Under the pieces are notes generated by a model, which had not been told where the DNA came from, made no database searches, and saw only the letters and a program-made list of their open reading frames with translations. A DNA stretch of 64,000 nucleotides from CBDDFN01 sp965227065 (GTDB lineage: Bacteria > Pseudomonadota > Alphaproteobacteria > SPJN01), in contig CBDDFN010000010.1 of NCBI GenBank assembly GCA_965227065.1, positions 248,001-312,000 of the forward strand. The letters run 5' to 3'. A program made the position numbers and the translations under genes. This document shows positions 27,090 through 38,102 of this stretch, piece by piece. Each line of letters begins with the position of its first letter. Within the stretch, counting starts at the first letter, position 1.

Positions 27090-28922
27090 CTAGTCTGCGT
27101 CTTTTTTGGGCCTGTCGAAGCGTTTAAAGGCCCAGCTGACCAAAAGGCCCGTTTCGGCTGTGTCGGCCTCCAGCACAATTTGCTGGGTCCGGCGAGGTTT
27201 GCCCGGCGCGCCTGCATAGACCGACCGGGCCAGCCCGAACCGTGCGCCCTTGCAGCGGAAATACCATCCTGGCCCGGTGGGCGGGTTAAGCAGCAAGAGG
27301 TCGCCGCCCCCGGTGGGCGACACCGAAACCGAGGGATGCAGGTGAAACCGGATGGTGGCGCGCGTCCCGGAAAGCGGCTTGCCCGCAGGCTCCAGCCGGT
27401 CTTCGCCGCGAATATCGCCGCCGCCGGGGGCAAAATAGATCTGGCGGCTGGCTTTGTAGCCATAAACGGGGACATAGCCGTCATGGCCAACCGTCATCAG
27501 CACATGGCCCTGCTCATCCTTGCGCTCAAGGCTGACTTCGGCAGGCGCGCTTGCCATGACGGGGCCAAGCTTGTGGGCGACGCTGCTGTCGAGGGGATAA
27601 AATTGCGTGTGGCTGCGGCCCTCCAGGGTCAGGGCGGAATGGGCGGCGGTGCCGCGCAGCGCATCATGCCAGTCATCTTCCAGGCCCTGGGGCGGGCCGC
27701 AATTGACGACGATGCGGCTTGTCCCCGCCGACAGCTCAAAACTGCCCGCACCGCCATGGGCATGAGGGTCAAGCCCGGTGCGCTTGCGCGCGGTGGCATC
27801 CATTACCAGCACGGTCCGGCCCGCCTCGGCGCGGGCGTAGCCCGCATGGGGGGCATAAGAGAGCGGCTTGGCGCTGACCTGGCTTTTGACGATGATCGCA
27901 CCGGGCGAGATGGGTGGCATGGCCATGGATTGGGCAATCGATCCGGCTTGACCATAGCCTTGGGCGCGCGCGCCGTTCATTTGCGTGAAGGCGCGGTCGC
28001 CCATTTGCAGCATGCGCACAAAGGGTACCATGCGGTCGATGGCAAGCCCCAGAGTGTGGGGCGCAGCCACCTGCGCCCGGTCGAGCGTTTCTTTCAACGC
28101 CAAAAGGTCAGCCAGAATGAGCGCGGTGGTGATCGGGCTGGCACTTTCATGGCCGCCATCGGCAAGGATCTGGTGGCCTAGTTCCGCTGACAAGCTCGTC
28201 AGCCCCTGCTCAATCCGCTTGGCGTGGCGCGAAAAGGCCAGTCCGGCATGCACAAGCCCGATGGCGCAGACGATGCGGGGATAGCCGCCGGGTGCCCGGT
28301 GCGCACAGCGTGACAGATGCCGCGCGTGCCGCCACAGGGCCGACATGACATGGCTGCGATAGACCGGCTCGGCCAGATCGACCAGCAGCGGGAATTGTTC
28401 GGTCCAGGAGATGATGCGCCGGGCGGTGACATGGGGTGCCCAGGCGTGAGGCTCATACTGTTCACCAAATCGTTTCAGCCACACCGACACCAGCCCGTGA
28501 ATGTGGGCGCGCGCTGCACTGGGCCGGGTGGGGCCGGTGCGCGAGGCTTGATCGGCGGCGGCAAAATGGCGAAGCCAGCCAAAGCCGTGCACCTCCTCAT
28601 AATAGGCGTCCGATGCCCCCTCCATCTCCCAGGGTGGCTCACCGGGTGCATCAAATTCATAATCGCCGAAGCGGAAGACGCCCTTGAACAACAGGTCGGC
28701 CAGTTCCAGATCACCTTCCCAGGGATCAAAGGGCCGCTGGTCGATCAGGTCGGAATGTTTGCCTTTTAAAGAGCGTTGATAAAGGCCGGAGCCCTGCCAC
28801 CAGCGGACAAGGCCGTTGCCCGGCGCGGACCAAAATCGCGACACAAGCGGCGCACGGGTCTGCTCATGGCCCAATGCGGACCACAGCCCTGGACGGCCGC
28901 TCTGCAAATTCTGGTCTGCCAT
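27090..28922 (-). CDS. Heparinase II/III family protein
   Basis: A 610-residue protein of the heparinase II/III-like family with an N-terminal alpha/alpha toroid (motifs such as RFGDYEFDAPGEPPW and WEMEGASDAYYEEVHGFGWLRHFAAA, cited in part) and a C-terminal beta-sandwich (for example RTVLVMDATA and SFELSAGTSRIVVNCG). This family includes polysaccharide lyases; in alphaproteobacteria this gene regularly follows rsmB and rpe, and its substrate is unproven. No clear signal peptide is visible. It starts 9 nt after rpe ends, so the two are co-transcribed. Confidence 0.85.
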   Translation of the reverse strand: MADQNLQSGRPGLWSALGHEQTRAPLVSRFWSAPGNGLVRWWQGSGLYQRSLKGKHSDLIDQRPFDPWEGDLELADLLFKGVFRFGDYEFDAPGEPPWEMEGASDAYYEEVHGFGWLRHFAAADQASRTGPTRPSAARAHIHGLVSVWLKRFGEQYEPHAWAPHVTARRIISWTEQFPLLVDLAEPVYRSHVMSALWRHARHLSRCAHRAPGGYPRIVCAIGLVHAGLAFSRHAKRIEQGLTSLSAELGHQILADGGHESASPITTALILADLLALKETLDRAQVAAPHTLGLAIDRMVPFVRMLQMGDRAFTQMNGARAQGYGQAGSIAQSMAMPPISPGAIIVKSQVSAKPLSYAPHAGYARAEAGRTVLVMDATARKRTGLDPHAHGGAGSFELSAGTSRIVVNCGPPQGLEDDWHDALRGTAAHSALTLEGRSHTQFYPLDSSVAHKLGPVMASAPAEVSLERKDEQGHVLMTVGHDGYVPVYGYKASRQIYFAPGGGDIRGEDRLEPAGKPLSGTRATIRFHLHPSVSVSPTGGGDLLLLNPPTGPGWYFRCKGARFGLARSVYAGAPGKPRRTQQIVLEADTAETGLLVSWAFKRFDRPKKDAD

Positions 28923-28931
28923 GATCGGCGA

Positions 28932-29585
28932 TCAGCTCCCGCGTAAGGTTGCGATATTAGCCCCATAGACGTCCGGCCCGCCCTTGAAGGTGGCGGTTCC
29001 GGCGACCAGCACATCGGCCCCGGCGGCAATGGCGCGCGGGGCGGTGTCGAAATTAATGCCGCCATCGACTTCCAGATCAATTGCCCGGCCGGTTTCGTCG
29101 ATCTTCTTGCGCAGGGTTTCGATCTTGGGCAGGGCACTTTCAATAAAGCTTTGTCCGCCAAAGCCGGGATTGACGCTCATCACCAAAATCAGATCGACCA
29201 GATCCATGACATGATCAAGCACATCGACCGGCGTGCCGGGATTGAGCACCACGCCTGCTTTGCAACCCAGCGCCCGGATGGTTTGCAGCGAGCGATGCAG
29301 ATGCGGCCCTGCTTCGGGGTGGATCGAGATGATATCGGCGCCGGCCTTGGCAAATTCTTCCAGAAACGGATCGGCCGGTGCGATCATCAAATGACAATCG
29401 AAGGTTTTTTTCGAATGCGGCCGCAGCGCTTTCACCACGCCGGGACCGATGGTGATATTGGGGACGAAATGGCCGTCCATCACATCGATATGAATGTAAT
29501 CGGCGCCCGCCTCGTCAATGGCGCGGACTTCTTGGCCCAGCGTGGCAAAATCGGCGGACAGGATGGAGGGGGCGATACGGATCAT
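28932..29585 (-). CDS. rpe: Ribulose-phosphate 3-epimerase
   Basis: A TIM-barrel enzyme of 217 residues interconverting ribulose 5-phosphate and xylulose 5-phosphate. Diagnostic segments are APSILSADFA at the N-terminus, the metal-site HIDVMDGHFVPN, the LVMSVNPGFGGQ loop and the EVDGGIN motif. It follows rsmB by 39 nt and precedes the heparinase-like gene by 9 nt. Confidence 0.96.
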   Translation of the reverse strand: MIRIAPSILSADFATLGQEVRAIDEAGADYIHIDVMDGHFVPNITIGPGVVKALRPHSKKTFDCHLMIAPADPFLEEFAKAGADIISIHPEAGPHLHRSLQTIRALGCKAGVVLNPGTPVDVLDHVMDLVDLILVMSVNPGFGGQSFIESALPKIETLRKKIDETGRAIDLEVDGGINFDTAPRAIAAGADVLVAGTATFKGGPDVYGANIATLRGS

Positions 29586-29624
29586 CGAAACCTCAAAAGG
29601 ATCAAGGGGAATTTGAAACGGAGT

Positions 29625-30935
29625 CTATCGGCTCTTGGTCAGTCTTGCGATGAAAAACCCGTCCATGCCGCCCTTGTCTGGCAACAATGAGGGTAGCGTG
29701 CGGACAAAACCTTCCTTGGTGATGGCTGAGCGCAGGCCGGGCATTTCAGGTTTTTCGACCGGCGCGACGGCAAAATCGGGATGGTCTTTGAGGAACCTGC
29801 TCATCTGATGCTCGCCTTCGCCGCGTTCCAGCGAACAGGTGCAATAAACCAGCATGCCGCCGGGCTTGACCAGCTTGGCGGCAGCCTCCAGGCATTGGGC
29901 CTGAAGCGTGGCAAGCGATTTGATGTCGTCGGGCCGCTTGACCCACGGCAGATCGGGATGGCGGCGGATCGTGCCGGTGGCCGAACAGGGCGCATCGAGC
30001 AGGACGGCGTCGGCGGGGTCAGTCTCAAACTCGCGGATATCGGCGCAGACCAGGTCCGCATCAAGATTGAGCCGGGCGAGATTTTCACCCACCCGGTCAA
30101 GCCGGTCCTCATTGATATCGACCGCAATCGTGTGGGCACCCGCCGCCGCAATCTGGGCGGTCTTGCCGCCCGGTGCGGCGCACAGATCAAGCACAGTCTT
30201 GTCCGCCAGATCGCCCATCAGGCGCACGGGCAGGCTGGCCGCCATATCCTGCACAAACCAGGCGCCTTCGCGAAAGCCCGGCCAGTCGGTGACATCGCCG
30301 GTGCGCGACACCCGGACCGAGCCGATGGGCAAAACCTCCCCATCGAGCCGTCCGGCCCACAATGCGGGGTCGCCCGCCACGGTCAGATCAATCGGGGCGC
30401 CCGCCAGATGGGCCTGTGCAATGGCGCGGGTGCGCGCCTCACCATATTGGCCCTCCCACCGGCTCCACAGCCAGCGCGGCGTGTTGAGCTGGACACGATC
30501 CAGCGCAGCCAGCAGCGCGCGGCCTTCGGTATCGACCTTGCGCAACACGGCATTGACGACGCCCGACAGGGCCGCCGACAGCTTGTCGGAATGAACGAGG
30601 GAGACCGCCTCGGACACTGCCGCATGGGGCGGGGTGTCGAGAAACAATAGCTCGGCCGATCCGATCAGCAGCGCATGGCGCGCACCGCCGGCCTTGCGGC
30701 GCAAAGGGCTGTTGAGGAACTGGCCGGTCAGGTGATCGATCACGCCCTTGTTGCGCAGGGCGGTGCTGGCAATCGCGCGGGCAAAGGCCCGGTCTGAGCC
30801 TTCAAGCCCTTTGAGGGCGGCTTCAAGCCCGTCATCGAGCGGCCGGCCCCCATCGAGAACATGGCGAAGCAGTTTGAGGGCGGCCCGCCGGGGGCCAGCC
30901 CCTGATGTTGTGCCGGATGTGGTCGTATTGGTCAT
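29625..30935 (-). CDS. rsmB: 16S rRNA (cytosine) methyltransferase, RsmB/Fmu type
   Basis: A 436-residue protein with an N-terminal NusB-like RNA-binding domain (about residues 15-140) and a C-terminal SAM-dependent m5C methyltransferase domain. The SAM-binding loop DLCAAPGGKTAQIA, motif IV cysteine in DAPCSATGTIRRHPDLPW and the catalytic cysteine in YCTCSLERGEGE are present. It probably methylates C967 of 16S rRNA, as E. coli RsmB does. It lies between htpX and rpe in a tightly spaced operon. Confidence 0.93.
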   Translation of the reverse strand: MTNTTTSGTTSGAGPRRAALKLLRHVLDGGRPLDDGLEAALKGLEGSDRAFARAIASTALRNKGVIDHLTGQFLNSPLRRKAGGARHALLIGSAELLFLDTPPHAAVSEAVSLVHSDKLSAALSGVVNAVLRKVDTEGRALLAALDRVQLNTPRWLWSRWEGQYGEARTRAIAQAHLAGAPIDLTVAGDPALWAGRLDGEVLPIGSVRVSRTGDVTDWPGFREGAWFVQDMAASLPVRLMGDLADKTVLDLCAAPGGKTAQIAAAGAHTIAVDINEDRLDRVGENLARLNLDADLVCADIREFETDPADAVLLDAPCSATGTIRRHPDLPWVKRPDDIKSLATLQAQCLEAAAKLVKPGGMLVYCTCSLERGEGEHQMSRFLKDHPDFAVAPVEKPEMPGLRSAITKEGFVRTLPSLLPDKGGMDGFFIARLTKSR

Positions 30936-30972
30936 GGCACGGCTCTAGCCCATTGCGGGGCCAAGCGCCAGC

Positions 30973-31887
30973 TTAGCCCCAGGGGCCGCGTTTTCGTGAC
31001 ACAGGCGGGACGGCGGAGGGCGCGGGGCGCATGGGCGTGCGCGCTTGCGGTACTTCTCCGGCCATGGCGTGAAGCCGGGCGATCCGCTTATCCATCGGCG
31101 GATGGGTTGAAAACAGCTTGCCCGCGCCCCGAATGTGCAGCGGATTGACGATGAACATATGGGCGGTGGCGGGGTTGTTTTCAGCCTGATGATTGTCGAT
31201 CCGGCGGGCATCGCCATCAAGACGGGCAAGCGCGCTGGCAAGCCATAAGGGCTCGCCACAGATTTCCGCGCCGATGCGGTCGGCTTCATATTCGCGCGCC
31301 CGGCTGATGGCCATCTGGACAAGGCTGGCCGCCAGAGGCGCGAGGATCATCAGCGCCAGCGCGCCGACAAGCCCAAGCGGATTGTTGCGGCTGCCGCCAA
31401 AAAACAGGGCGAAATTGGCCAGCATGCCGATGGCGCCTGCCAAAGTTGCGGTGATCACCATGGTGAGCGTGTCGCGGTTTTTCACATGGGCAAGCTCATG
31501 TGCCATCACGCCGGTGACTTCCTCGCGGCTTAGCCGCTCAAGTAGCCCGGTGGTCGCGGCGACCGCCGCATTTTCAGGGTTGCGGCCGGTGGCAAACGCG
31601 TTGGGCTGGGGGTTGTTGATGATATAGACGCGCGGCATCGGCAGGTCAGCGCGCCGGGCGAGATCGGCGACCATGCGGTGCAGGTCGGGCGCCTCGGTCT
31701 CAGATACCGCACGCGCGCCATACATTTTGAGGACGATCTTGTCGGAGTTCCAATAGGCGAACAGGTTCATGGCCGCCGCAATCACCAGCGCGATCAGCAT
31801 GCCGCTTGTGCCGCCGAGCAGTGCGCCGACACCCATAAACAAGGCGGTCATCGCCGCCAGCAAAATGCCTGTCTTGAGCAAATTCAT
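30973..31887 (-). CDS. htpX: Zinc metalloprotease HtpX
   Basis: A 304-residue inner-membrane M48 protease involved in membrane protein quality control. The zinc motif is intact as HELAH (H130, E131, H134), and hydrophobic segments lie at about 5-47 and around 145-195. The later glutamate ligand region AREYEADRIG is present. It leads the htpX-rsmB-rpe-heparinase operon and diverges from the DUF1674 gene. Confidence 0.94.
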   Translation of the reverse strand: MNLLKTGILLAAMTALFMGVGALLGGTSGMLIALVIAAAMNLFAYWNSDKIVLKMYGARAVSETEAPDLHRMVADLARRADLPMPRVYIINNPQPNAFATGRNPENAAVAATTGLLERLSREEVTGVMAHELAHVKNRDTLTMVITATLAGAIGMLANFALFFGGSRNNPLGLVGALALMILAPLAASLVQMAISRAREYEADRIGAEICGEPLWLASALARLDGDARRIDNHQAENNPATAHMFIVNPLHIRGAGKLFSTHPPMDKRIARLHAMAGEVPQARTPMRPAPSAVPPVSRKRGPWG

Positions 31888-31965
31888 CTGTTCTACCCGG
31901 TTTGACCTCAGCCCTTCGCCTTCCTATGTAAGATGCACGAGATCGGGGTTCAAGAAAGGCCCATC

Positions 31966-32151
31966 ATGGCTGACGAGAAAGACCAGCGCCGCGCTGAGGC
32001 GGCCAAACGCGCGCTTGCCGAGGCGCAAGCCCGCCGGGCGGACTATGACAAGAAGGCCGCGCTCCACAAGGATGAAGAGCACGGCCCCAAAGGCCCTGAA
32101 CCCACCCGCTATGGCGATTGGGAAAAGAAGGGCATTACGTCGGACTTTTAA
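31966..32151 (+). CDS. DUF1674 / SDHAF4-like small protein
   Basis: A 61-residue protein whose C-terminus (EPTRYGDWEKKGITSDF) is the signature of DUF1674, the family of eukaryotic SDHAF4, an assembly factor for the flavoprotein subunit of succinate dehydrogenase. The N-terminal 40 residues are charged and alanine-rich and probably disordered or helical. ATG 31966 is used, with AAAGG upstream. No sdh genes adjoin it; divergence from htpX is a common alphaproteobacterial arrangement. Confidence 0.85.
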   Translation: MADEKDQRRAEAAKRALAEAQARRADYDKKAALHKDEEHGPKGPEPTRYGDWEKKGITSDF

Positions 32152-32159
32152 GCAAAGAG

Positions 32160-32291
32160 GTCATTCCGGTTTTCGCGGCAGCGCAAGACCGGACTCTGAC
32201 GGTGAGGTGCTTCCACAGAGCGATGCTGTGCCGGATGATGCTCTGTGCCGCCAGATTCCGGGCAGGGCCGGTTGGCCTTCCCGGAATGACG
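32160..32291. repeat. REP/BIME-like two-hairpin repeat, copy 2
   Basis: It begins GTCATTCCGG and ends CCGGAATGACG, with ACCGGACTCTGA and CCAGATTCCGGG inside. It forms a tandem pair with the next copy, in the 287-nt gap between the DUF1674 gene and acs, which otherwise holds nothing recognisable. Confidence 0.8.
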
Positions 32292-32305
32292 ATGCCCAAC
32301 AAATC

Positions 32306-32438
32306 CGTCATCCCGGTTTTCGCATGAGCGAAAGACCGGAATCTGATGGTGATGGGGTTTAACAGAGCAAGGCCGTGCCGGACCCGGCGCAATGCCGCCA
32401 GATTCCGGGTTCGCGCAATTGCGCGCCCCGGAATGACG
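32306..32438. repeat. REP/BIME-like two-hairpin repeat, copy 3
   Basis: It begins CGTCATCCCGG and ends CCCCGGAATGACG, with GACCGGAATCTGA and CCAGATTCCGGG inside. It lies 14 nt from copy 2 and ends directly at the acs stop codon, so it could also act as transcript-end structure. Confidence 0.8.
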
Positions 32439-34412
<1,974 letters not shown>

Positions 34413-34515
34413 GGAAGCCTCCCCGGCTTTAACTTTGTTCGGATTTCGCCGCAGTATGCGTCGATCCCCTTTGGCCCTCAAGGCCGACCAAAGTTTAATC
34501 TTGCTCCCCATCTCA

Positions 34516-34664
34516 CGTCATCCCGGCCTCGACTTTCGCCCAATCTTTGATTGGCATGCGAAAGTCAGTGAGCCGGGATCCAGATGCCGATTTCTATGGC
34601 TGGATCCCGGATGCAAGCGCCGCCCTCAGCCTTGTGGCTGGGCGCCGCTAACTCCGGGATGACG
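34516..34664. repeat. REP/BIME-like two-hairpin repeat, copy 4 (variant)
   Basis: It begins CGTCATCCCGG and ends CTCCGGGATGACG; the inner arms are the variant GCCGGGATCCAGA and CTGGATCCCGG. It lies between the acs start and the end of the CoA-transferase gene. The loop sequences differ fully from the other copies, while the outer arms are kept. Confidence 0.75.
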
Positions 34665-34674
34665 ATTGAGGGGC

Positions 34675-35889
34675 TTAATCTTGCAGCGGGGGAGACACGG
34701 CTTTTTTCGCCATCAGATCCTCGATTTCGGCGTCCGAGAACCCGGCATCCTTGAGCACGGCCTGGGCATCGGCCCCCAGCCGGGGCGCGTGACGGCGCAG
34801 GCTGGCCGGTGTCTTGGAAAAATGCACCGGATGCTTCATCGCCCAATATTTGCCTTCGGTCGGATGATCGACAAGCTGGAAGAAATCAACGCTTTTGAGG
34901 TGCGGATCATTTTGCAAATCTTCAAGCCGGTTGACCCGCATCGCCGGGATGCCCGCTTTTTCCAAAATGTCCATCCACTCATCGGTGGTTTTGGTCAGCG
35001 CCACTTCGGCAATCAGCGCATAAAGCGCATCAATATGTTCGGTCCGGCCCGCATAGTCGGTGTTGCGCCACTTGTCCCACAACTCAGACCGGCCGCCCAG
35101 ATCGAAGAAGTCAGCCCAGTGCTTGTCCGAATAAGGCATGATGCCGAGATAGCCGTCCTTGGTCTGATAGGGTTTGCGGTTGGGGCTGGTGATGCGGGTA
35201 TAGGTCCACTGGCCTTTAGGCTCTTCCCAGACATGGCCGTAAAAATGTTCGGCGAGGGTGAAGCTCACCATGCTTTCAAGCATCGGGACTTCGACAAACT
35301 GGCCCTCGCCGGTTTTTTGCTGGTGATAGAGTGCGGCCAGCGTGGCATAGGCCGCGTGCAGGCCCGTCGTCTTGTCGGCAATCAACGCGGGCACCATGCG
35401 CGGGGTCGGGTCGCCATCGACGTGGCTTTGCAGCGCGGTGATCCCGCAGCCGGCCTGGACCAGATCATCATAGGCCATCCGGCCGGCATAGGCGCCGCCG
35501 GAGCCGAAGCCGACACAATGGACATAGATGATATTTTCATTGGCCGCGCGGACGCCGTCATAGTCAAAGCCCAGCCGTTCAAGCCCGCCGCCGCGCACAT
35601 TGGTGATGAAGACATTGGCGTCTTTGAGGATTTTTTTCAGCGCATCTTTGGCTTCATCCTGGCGCAGGTCGAGCACGATGGACTGCTTGTTGCGGTTGAC
35701 CGTCAGATAGATCGGCCCGCAATCGGGATGAGGCGACTTGCCCGCCCAGCGCATGATGTCGCCTTCAGGCGCCTCGATCTTGATCACCTCGGCACCCAGA
35801 TCGCCCATGATCTGGGTGGCATAGGGTCCAAACAGGACAGAGGTCATATCGACAATGGTTACGCCGGCAAGCGGTCCTTGACTGGTCAT
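34675..35889 (-). CDS. CaiB/BaiF family (class III) CoA-transferase
   Basis: A 404-residue class III CoA-transferase, moving CoA between organic acids through an aspartyl-CoA intermediate. Visible blocks are GPLAGVTIVDMTSVLFGPYA (partial) at the N-terminus, DLGAEVIKIEAPEGD, LDLRQDEAKDAL and the NPHLKSVDFF region near the C-terminus. The family includes carnitine, formate/oxalate and 2-methylacyl-CoA racemase-type enzymes; the substrate is not predictable. It diverges from the creatininase-like gene by 87 nt. Confidence 0.88.
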   Translation of the reverse strand: MTSQGPLAGVTIVDMTSVLFGPYATQIMGDLGAEVIKIEAPEGDIMRWAGKSPHPDCGPIYLTVNRNKQSIVLDLRQDEAKDALKKILKDANVFITNVRGGGLERLGFDYDGVRAANENIIYVHCVGFGSGGAYAGRMAYDDLVQAGCGITALQSHVDGDPTPRMVPALIADKTTGLHAAYATLAALYHQQKTGEGQFVEVPMLESMVSFTLAEHFYGHVWEEPKGQWTYTRITSPNRKPYQTKDGYLGIMPYSDKHWADFFDLGGRSELWDKWRNTDYAGRTEHIDALYALIAEVALTKTTDEWMDILEKAGIPAMRVNRLEDLQNDPHLKSVDFFQLVDHPTEGKYWAMKHPVHFSKTPASLRRHAPRLGADAQAVLKDAGFSDAEIEDLMAKKAVSPPLQD

Positions 35890-35976
35890 AGGGGGGCCTC
35901 AATAGTGAAGAATATCGGATGGCCGGGAGACTAAGGTCGTTAGATAGACAAATGCAACAGGATCGATTGAAAACCC

Positions 35977-36720
35977 ATGCAGCTGCACCTCTCCACCTGG
36001 CAAGAGATTGACGAGTATCTCACCACCTCCAAGGCGATTATCATTCCGGTGGGGTCGACCGAGCAGCACGGACCCAACGGGCTGATCGGCACCGATGCGA
36101 TCTGCCCCGAAGTCGTGGCCGAGAAAGTCGGCGTCCAAACCGGGGCGCTGGTGGGGCCGACGCTCAATGTCGGGGTGGCGCAGCATCATTTGGGATTTTC
36201 AGGTTCCATGTCCTTGCGTCCCTCCACCATGATTGCGGTGGTCGAGGACTGGGTCGGCTCTTTGTCGGTCCACGGCTTTGAGAAGTTTTATTTCCTCAAC
36301 GGCCATGGCGGCAATATTGCGACCCTGTCGGCGGCGTTTTCGGAATTGCATGCCGCCCGCAGCTTTGAAGGGCGGGGCTCCAACCGGCCCGCATTAACCT
36401 GCCGGCTGCGCAATTGGTGGCAGGGCGGCCGCGTCATGGCCTATTCCAAAAAGCATTTTGGGGCGGCGGAGGGCGGCCATGCCACCCCGTCGGAAGTGTC
36501 GCTGACCTATGCCGCCTATCCTGATTCGGTCAAAAATGTCCCCCTGTCGCCTGAAATCGCACCGCGCGGCGGCTTTTCCGACGCCGAAGACTATCGCAAA
36601 CGCTTTCCAGACGGGCGCATCGGCTCCAATCCCGGTCTTGCCACCATTGCCCATGGCGAGGCCTTGCTTGAAGCAGCGGTCACCGATGTTGTCGAAGACT
36701 GGCAGAACTTTGTCGCATGA
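35977..36720 (+). CDS. Creatininase family protein
   Basis: A 247-residue member of the creatininase/MftE/FapB superfamily of metal-dependent amidohydrolases. Metal-site motifs are IPVGSTEQHGPNG, the GTDAICPEVV aspartate region, the NGHGGN loop and EGGHATPSEVSL. Members open cyclic amides or trim formamides and peptides, so creatinine is not implied. It heads a three-gene group with an arylsulfotransferase-like protein and an FAD monooxygenase. Confidence 0.87.
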   Translation: MQLHLSTWQEIDEYLTTSKAIIIPVGSTEQHGPNGLIGTDAICPEVVAEKVGVQTGALVGPTLNVGVAQHHLGFSGSMSLRPSTMIAVVEDWVGSLSVHGFEKFYFLNGHGGNIATLSAAFSELHAARSFEGRGSNRPALTCRLRNWWQGGRVMAYSKKHFGAAEGGHATPSEVSLTYAAYPDSVKNVPLSPEIAPRGGFSDAEDYRKRFPDGRIGSNPGLATIAHGEALLEAAVTDVVEDWQNFVA

Positions 36721-36794
36721 GCCTTGATTGAGCGCAGGCGCACGACCGGTTACACTCCCGCTCGATTTGACCCCATCGCTTCACGAGCCTTTTC

Positions 36795-38102
36795 ATGCGC
36801 GACAAGCTTCAACTGGCGATCTTTCTGATCGCACTTTTGTTCATCGGCTATATGTATGGCGCTTTTTCAGCGACCTTGCGGCTGTTTCCCTATGATCATG
36901 TGCGCGAGGCGACAGTCGGGCTTGGGGCCGCGATCCGCGTGGTGGCGCTTGAGTTTACCGACCGCCGCTCACCCTCTTACTGGCGGCCTGTCGGTGACAA
37001 GGGCCAAGGCGTTCTGATTGCCGATGAGGCGCGGATGGAACCCGGCGCGACGCTCTATGGCAGCTCTGAAGTGTTCGGCGCCGACCTGATCGCGGCGGAC
37101 GGCACGGTGCTTCACAGCTGGCGGCCCAGCTTTGAAGATATTTGGGATGGTAGCGCGCCTTACCGCGCGCCCGGCGGTATTGACCGGGCGATTTGCCGGA
37201 AGCCGCTTTTGCTTGATGACGGTTCGCTGATTTGTGTGATCCATTTGAAAGACACGCACACGCCTTATGGCGGCGGCATGATCAAGCTTGACCGCAACGG
37301 CAAGGTGGTGTGGCGCTATTTCAAAAACTCGCATCATGATGCGAAGTTTATGCCGGGCGGCGCGGTCATCACGCTCAACCACACGCTGGAAGATGCCAAA
37401 CACCCCGCCTTCCCCGATATTGAGCCGCCCTATCTCACCGACCAGATCGCCATTGTCGACAAGGATGGCCAGGAAGTGATGGAACTGTCCTTGATGGATG
37501 CCATTGCCGGGTCAGGCTTTGAATGGACGCTTTATCCCCAACCCGATGACGGATTGGGCGATGTCATGCACGCCAACTCCATCCATGTCGCTGATGCCCA
37601 GGCCGCAGCCGTGCTTGATCATGTCAATGAAGGCGATTTCCTTGTGTCCTTCCGCACCACCGACACGCTGGTGCTGGTCGATCATCAGACGAAAAAGGTC
37701 AAATGGGCGGTGCGTGGCGGCTTCAAGGCCCAGCATGACGCCGAATTTCTCGATAACGGTGACATCCTGCTATTCGACAATCGCGGCCCGGCCCTTTATG
37801 GCGGCAAGTCGCGCGTGCTGGAGCTTTCGGCCCGCGGGCTCGGCATTGTCTGGGACTGGCATGGCGCGGGCGATGTGGTGCTTGATTCGGACGTGAAAGC
37901 CAGCCAGCAGCGTCTTGCCAACGGCAATACGCTGATCACCGAGGCGATGGGCGGACGCATGTTTGAGGTCACCGCCGGGGGTGAGATTGTCTGGCACTTT
38001 GTTAACCCGGTGCAGGAAGACGGCTTTATTGCCGCGATCCAGCAGGCTTTGCGCATTGGCTCCGATCATCCCTTTGTGGCGGAGCGTCTCGCCGCGCAAT
38101 GA
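36795..38102 (+). CDS. Arylsulfotransferase (ASST)-like protein
   Basis: A 435-residue beta-propeller protein of the arylsulfotransferase family with an N-terminal hydrophobic anchor (about residues 6-28). Propeller repeats recur as LDRNGKVVWRY, VDHQTKKVKWAV and TAGGEIVWHFVNP; active-site-like histidines occur in DVMHANSIH and QHDAEFLDNGD. ASSTs move sulfate between phenols, but many relatives are uncharacterised, so activity is uncertain. Its stop overlaps the start of the monooxygenase gene (ATGA), implying translational coupling. Confidence 0.82.
   Translation: MRDKLQLAIFLIALLFIGYMYGAFSATLRLFPYDHVREATVGLGAAIRVVALEFTDRRSPSYWRPVGDKGQGVLIADEARMEPGATLYGSSEVFGADLIAADGTVLHSWRPSFEDIWDGSAPYRAPGGIDRAICRKPLLLDDGSLICVIHLKDTHTPYGGGMIKLDRNGKVVWRYFKNSHHDAKFMPGGAVITLNHTLEDAKHPAFPDIEPPYLTDQIAIVDKDGQEVMELSLMDAIAGSGFEWTLYPQPDDGLGDVMHANSIHVADAQAAAVLDHVNEGDFLVSFRTTDTLVLVDHQTKKVKWAVRGGFKAQHDAEFLDNGDILLFDNRGPALYGGKSRVLELSARGLGIVWDWHGAGDVVLDSDVKASQQRLANGNTLITEAMGGRMFEVTAGGEIVWHFVNPVQEDGFIAAIQQALRIGSDHPFVAERLAAQ

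Noticed and set aside
26943..28181. Long plus-strand reading frame crossing repeat copy 1 and the heparinase-like gene
   Set aside because: It runs through a non-coding repeat and antisense to a gene with clear family similarity.
34666..35934. Long plus-strand reading frame (about 420 codons) opposite the CoA-transferase
   Set aside because: It mirrors the third-position pattern of the real CaiB/BaiF gene and shows no recognisable protein motif.
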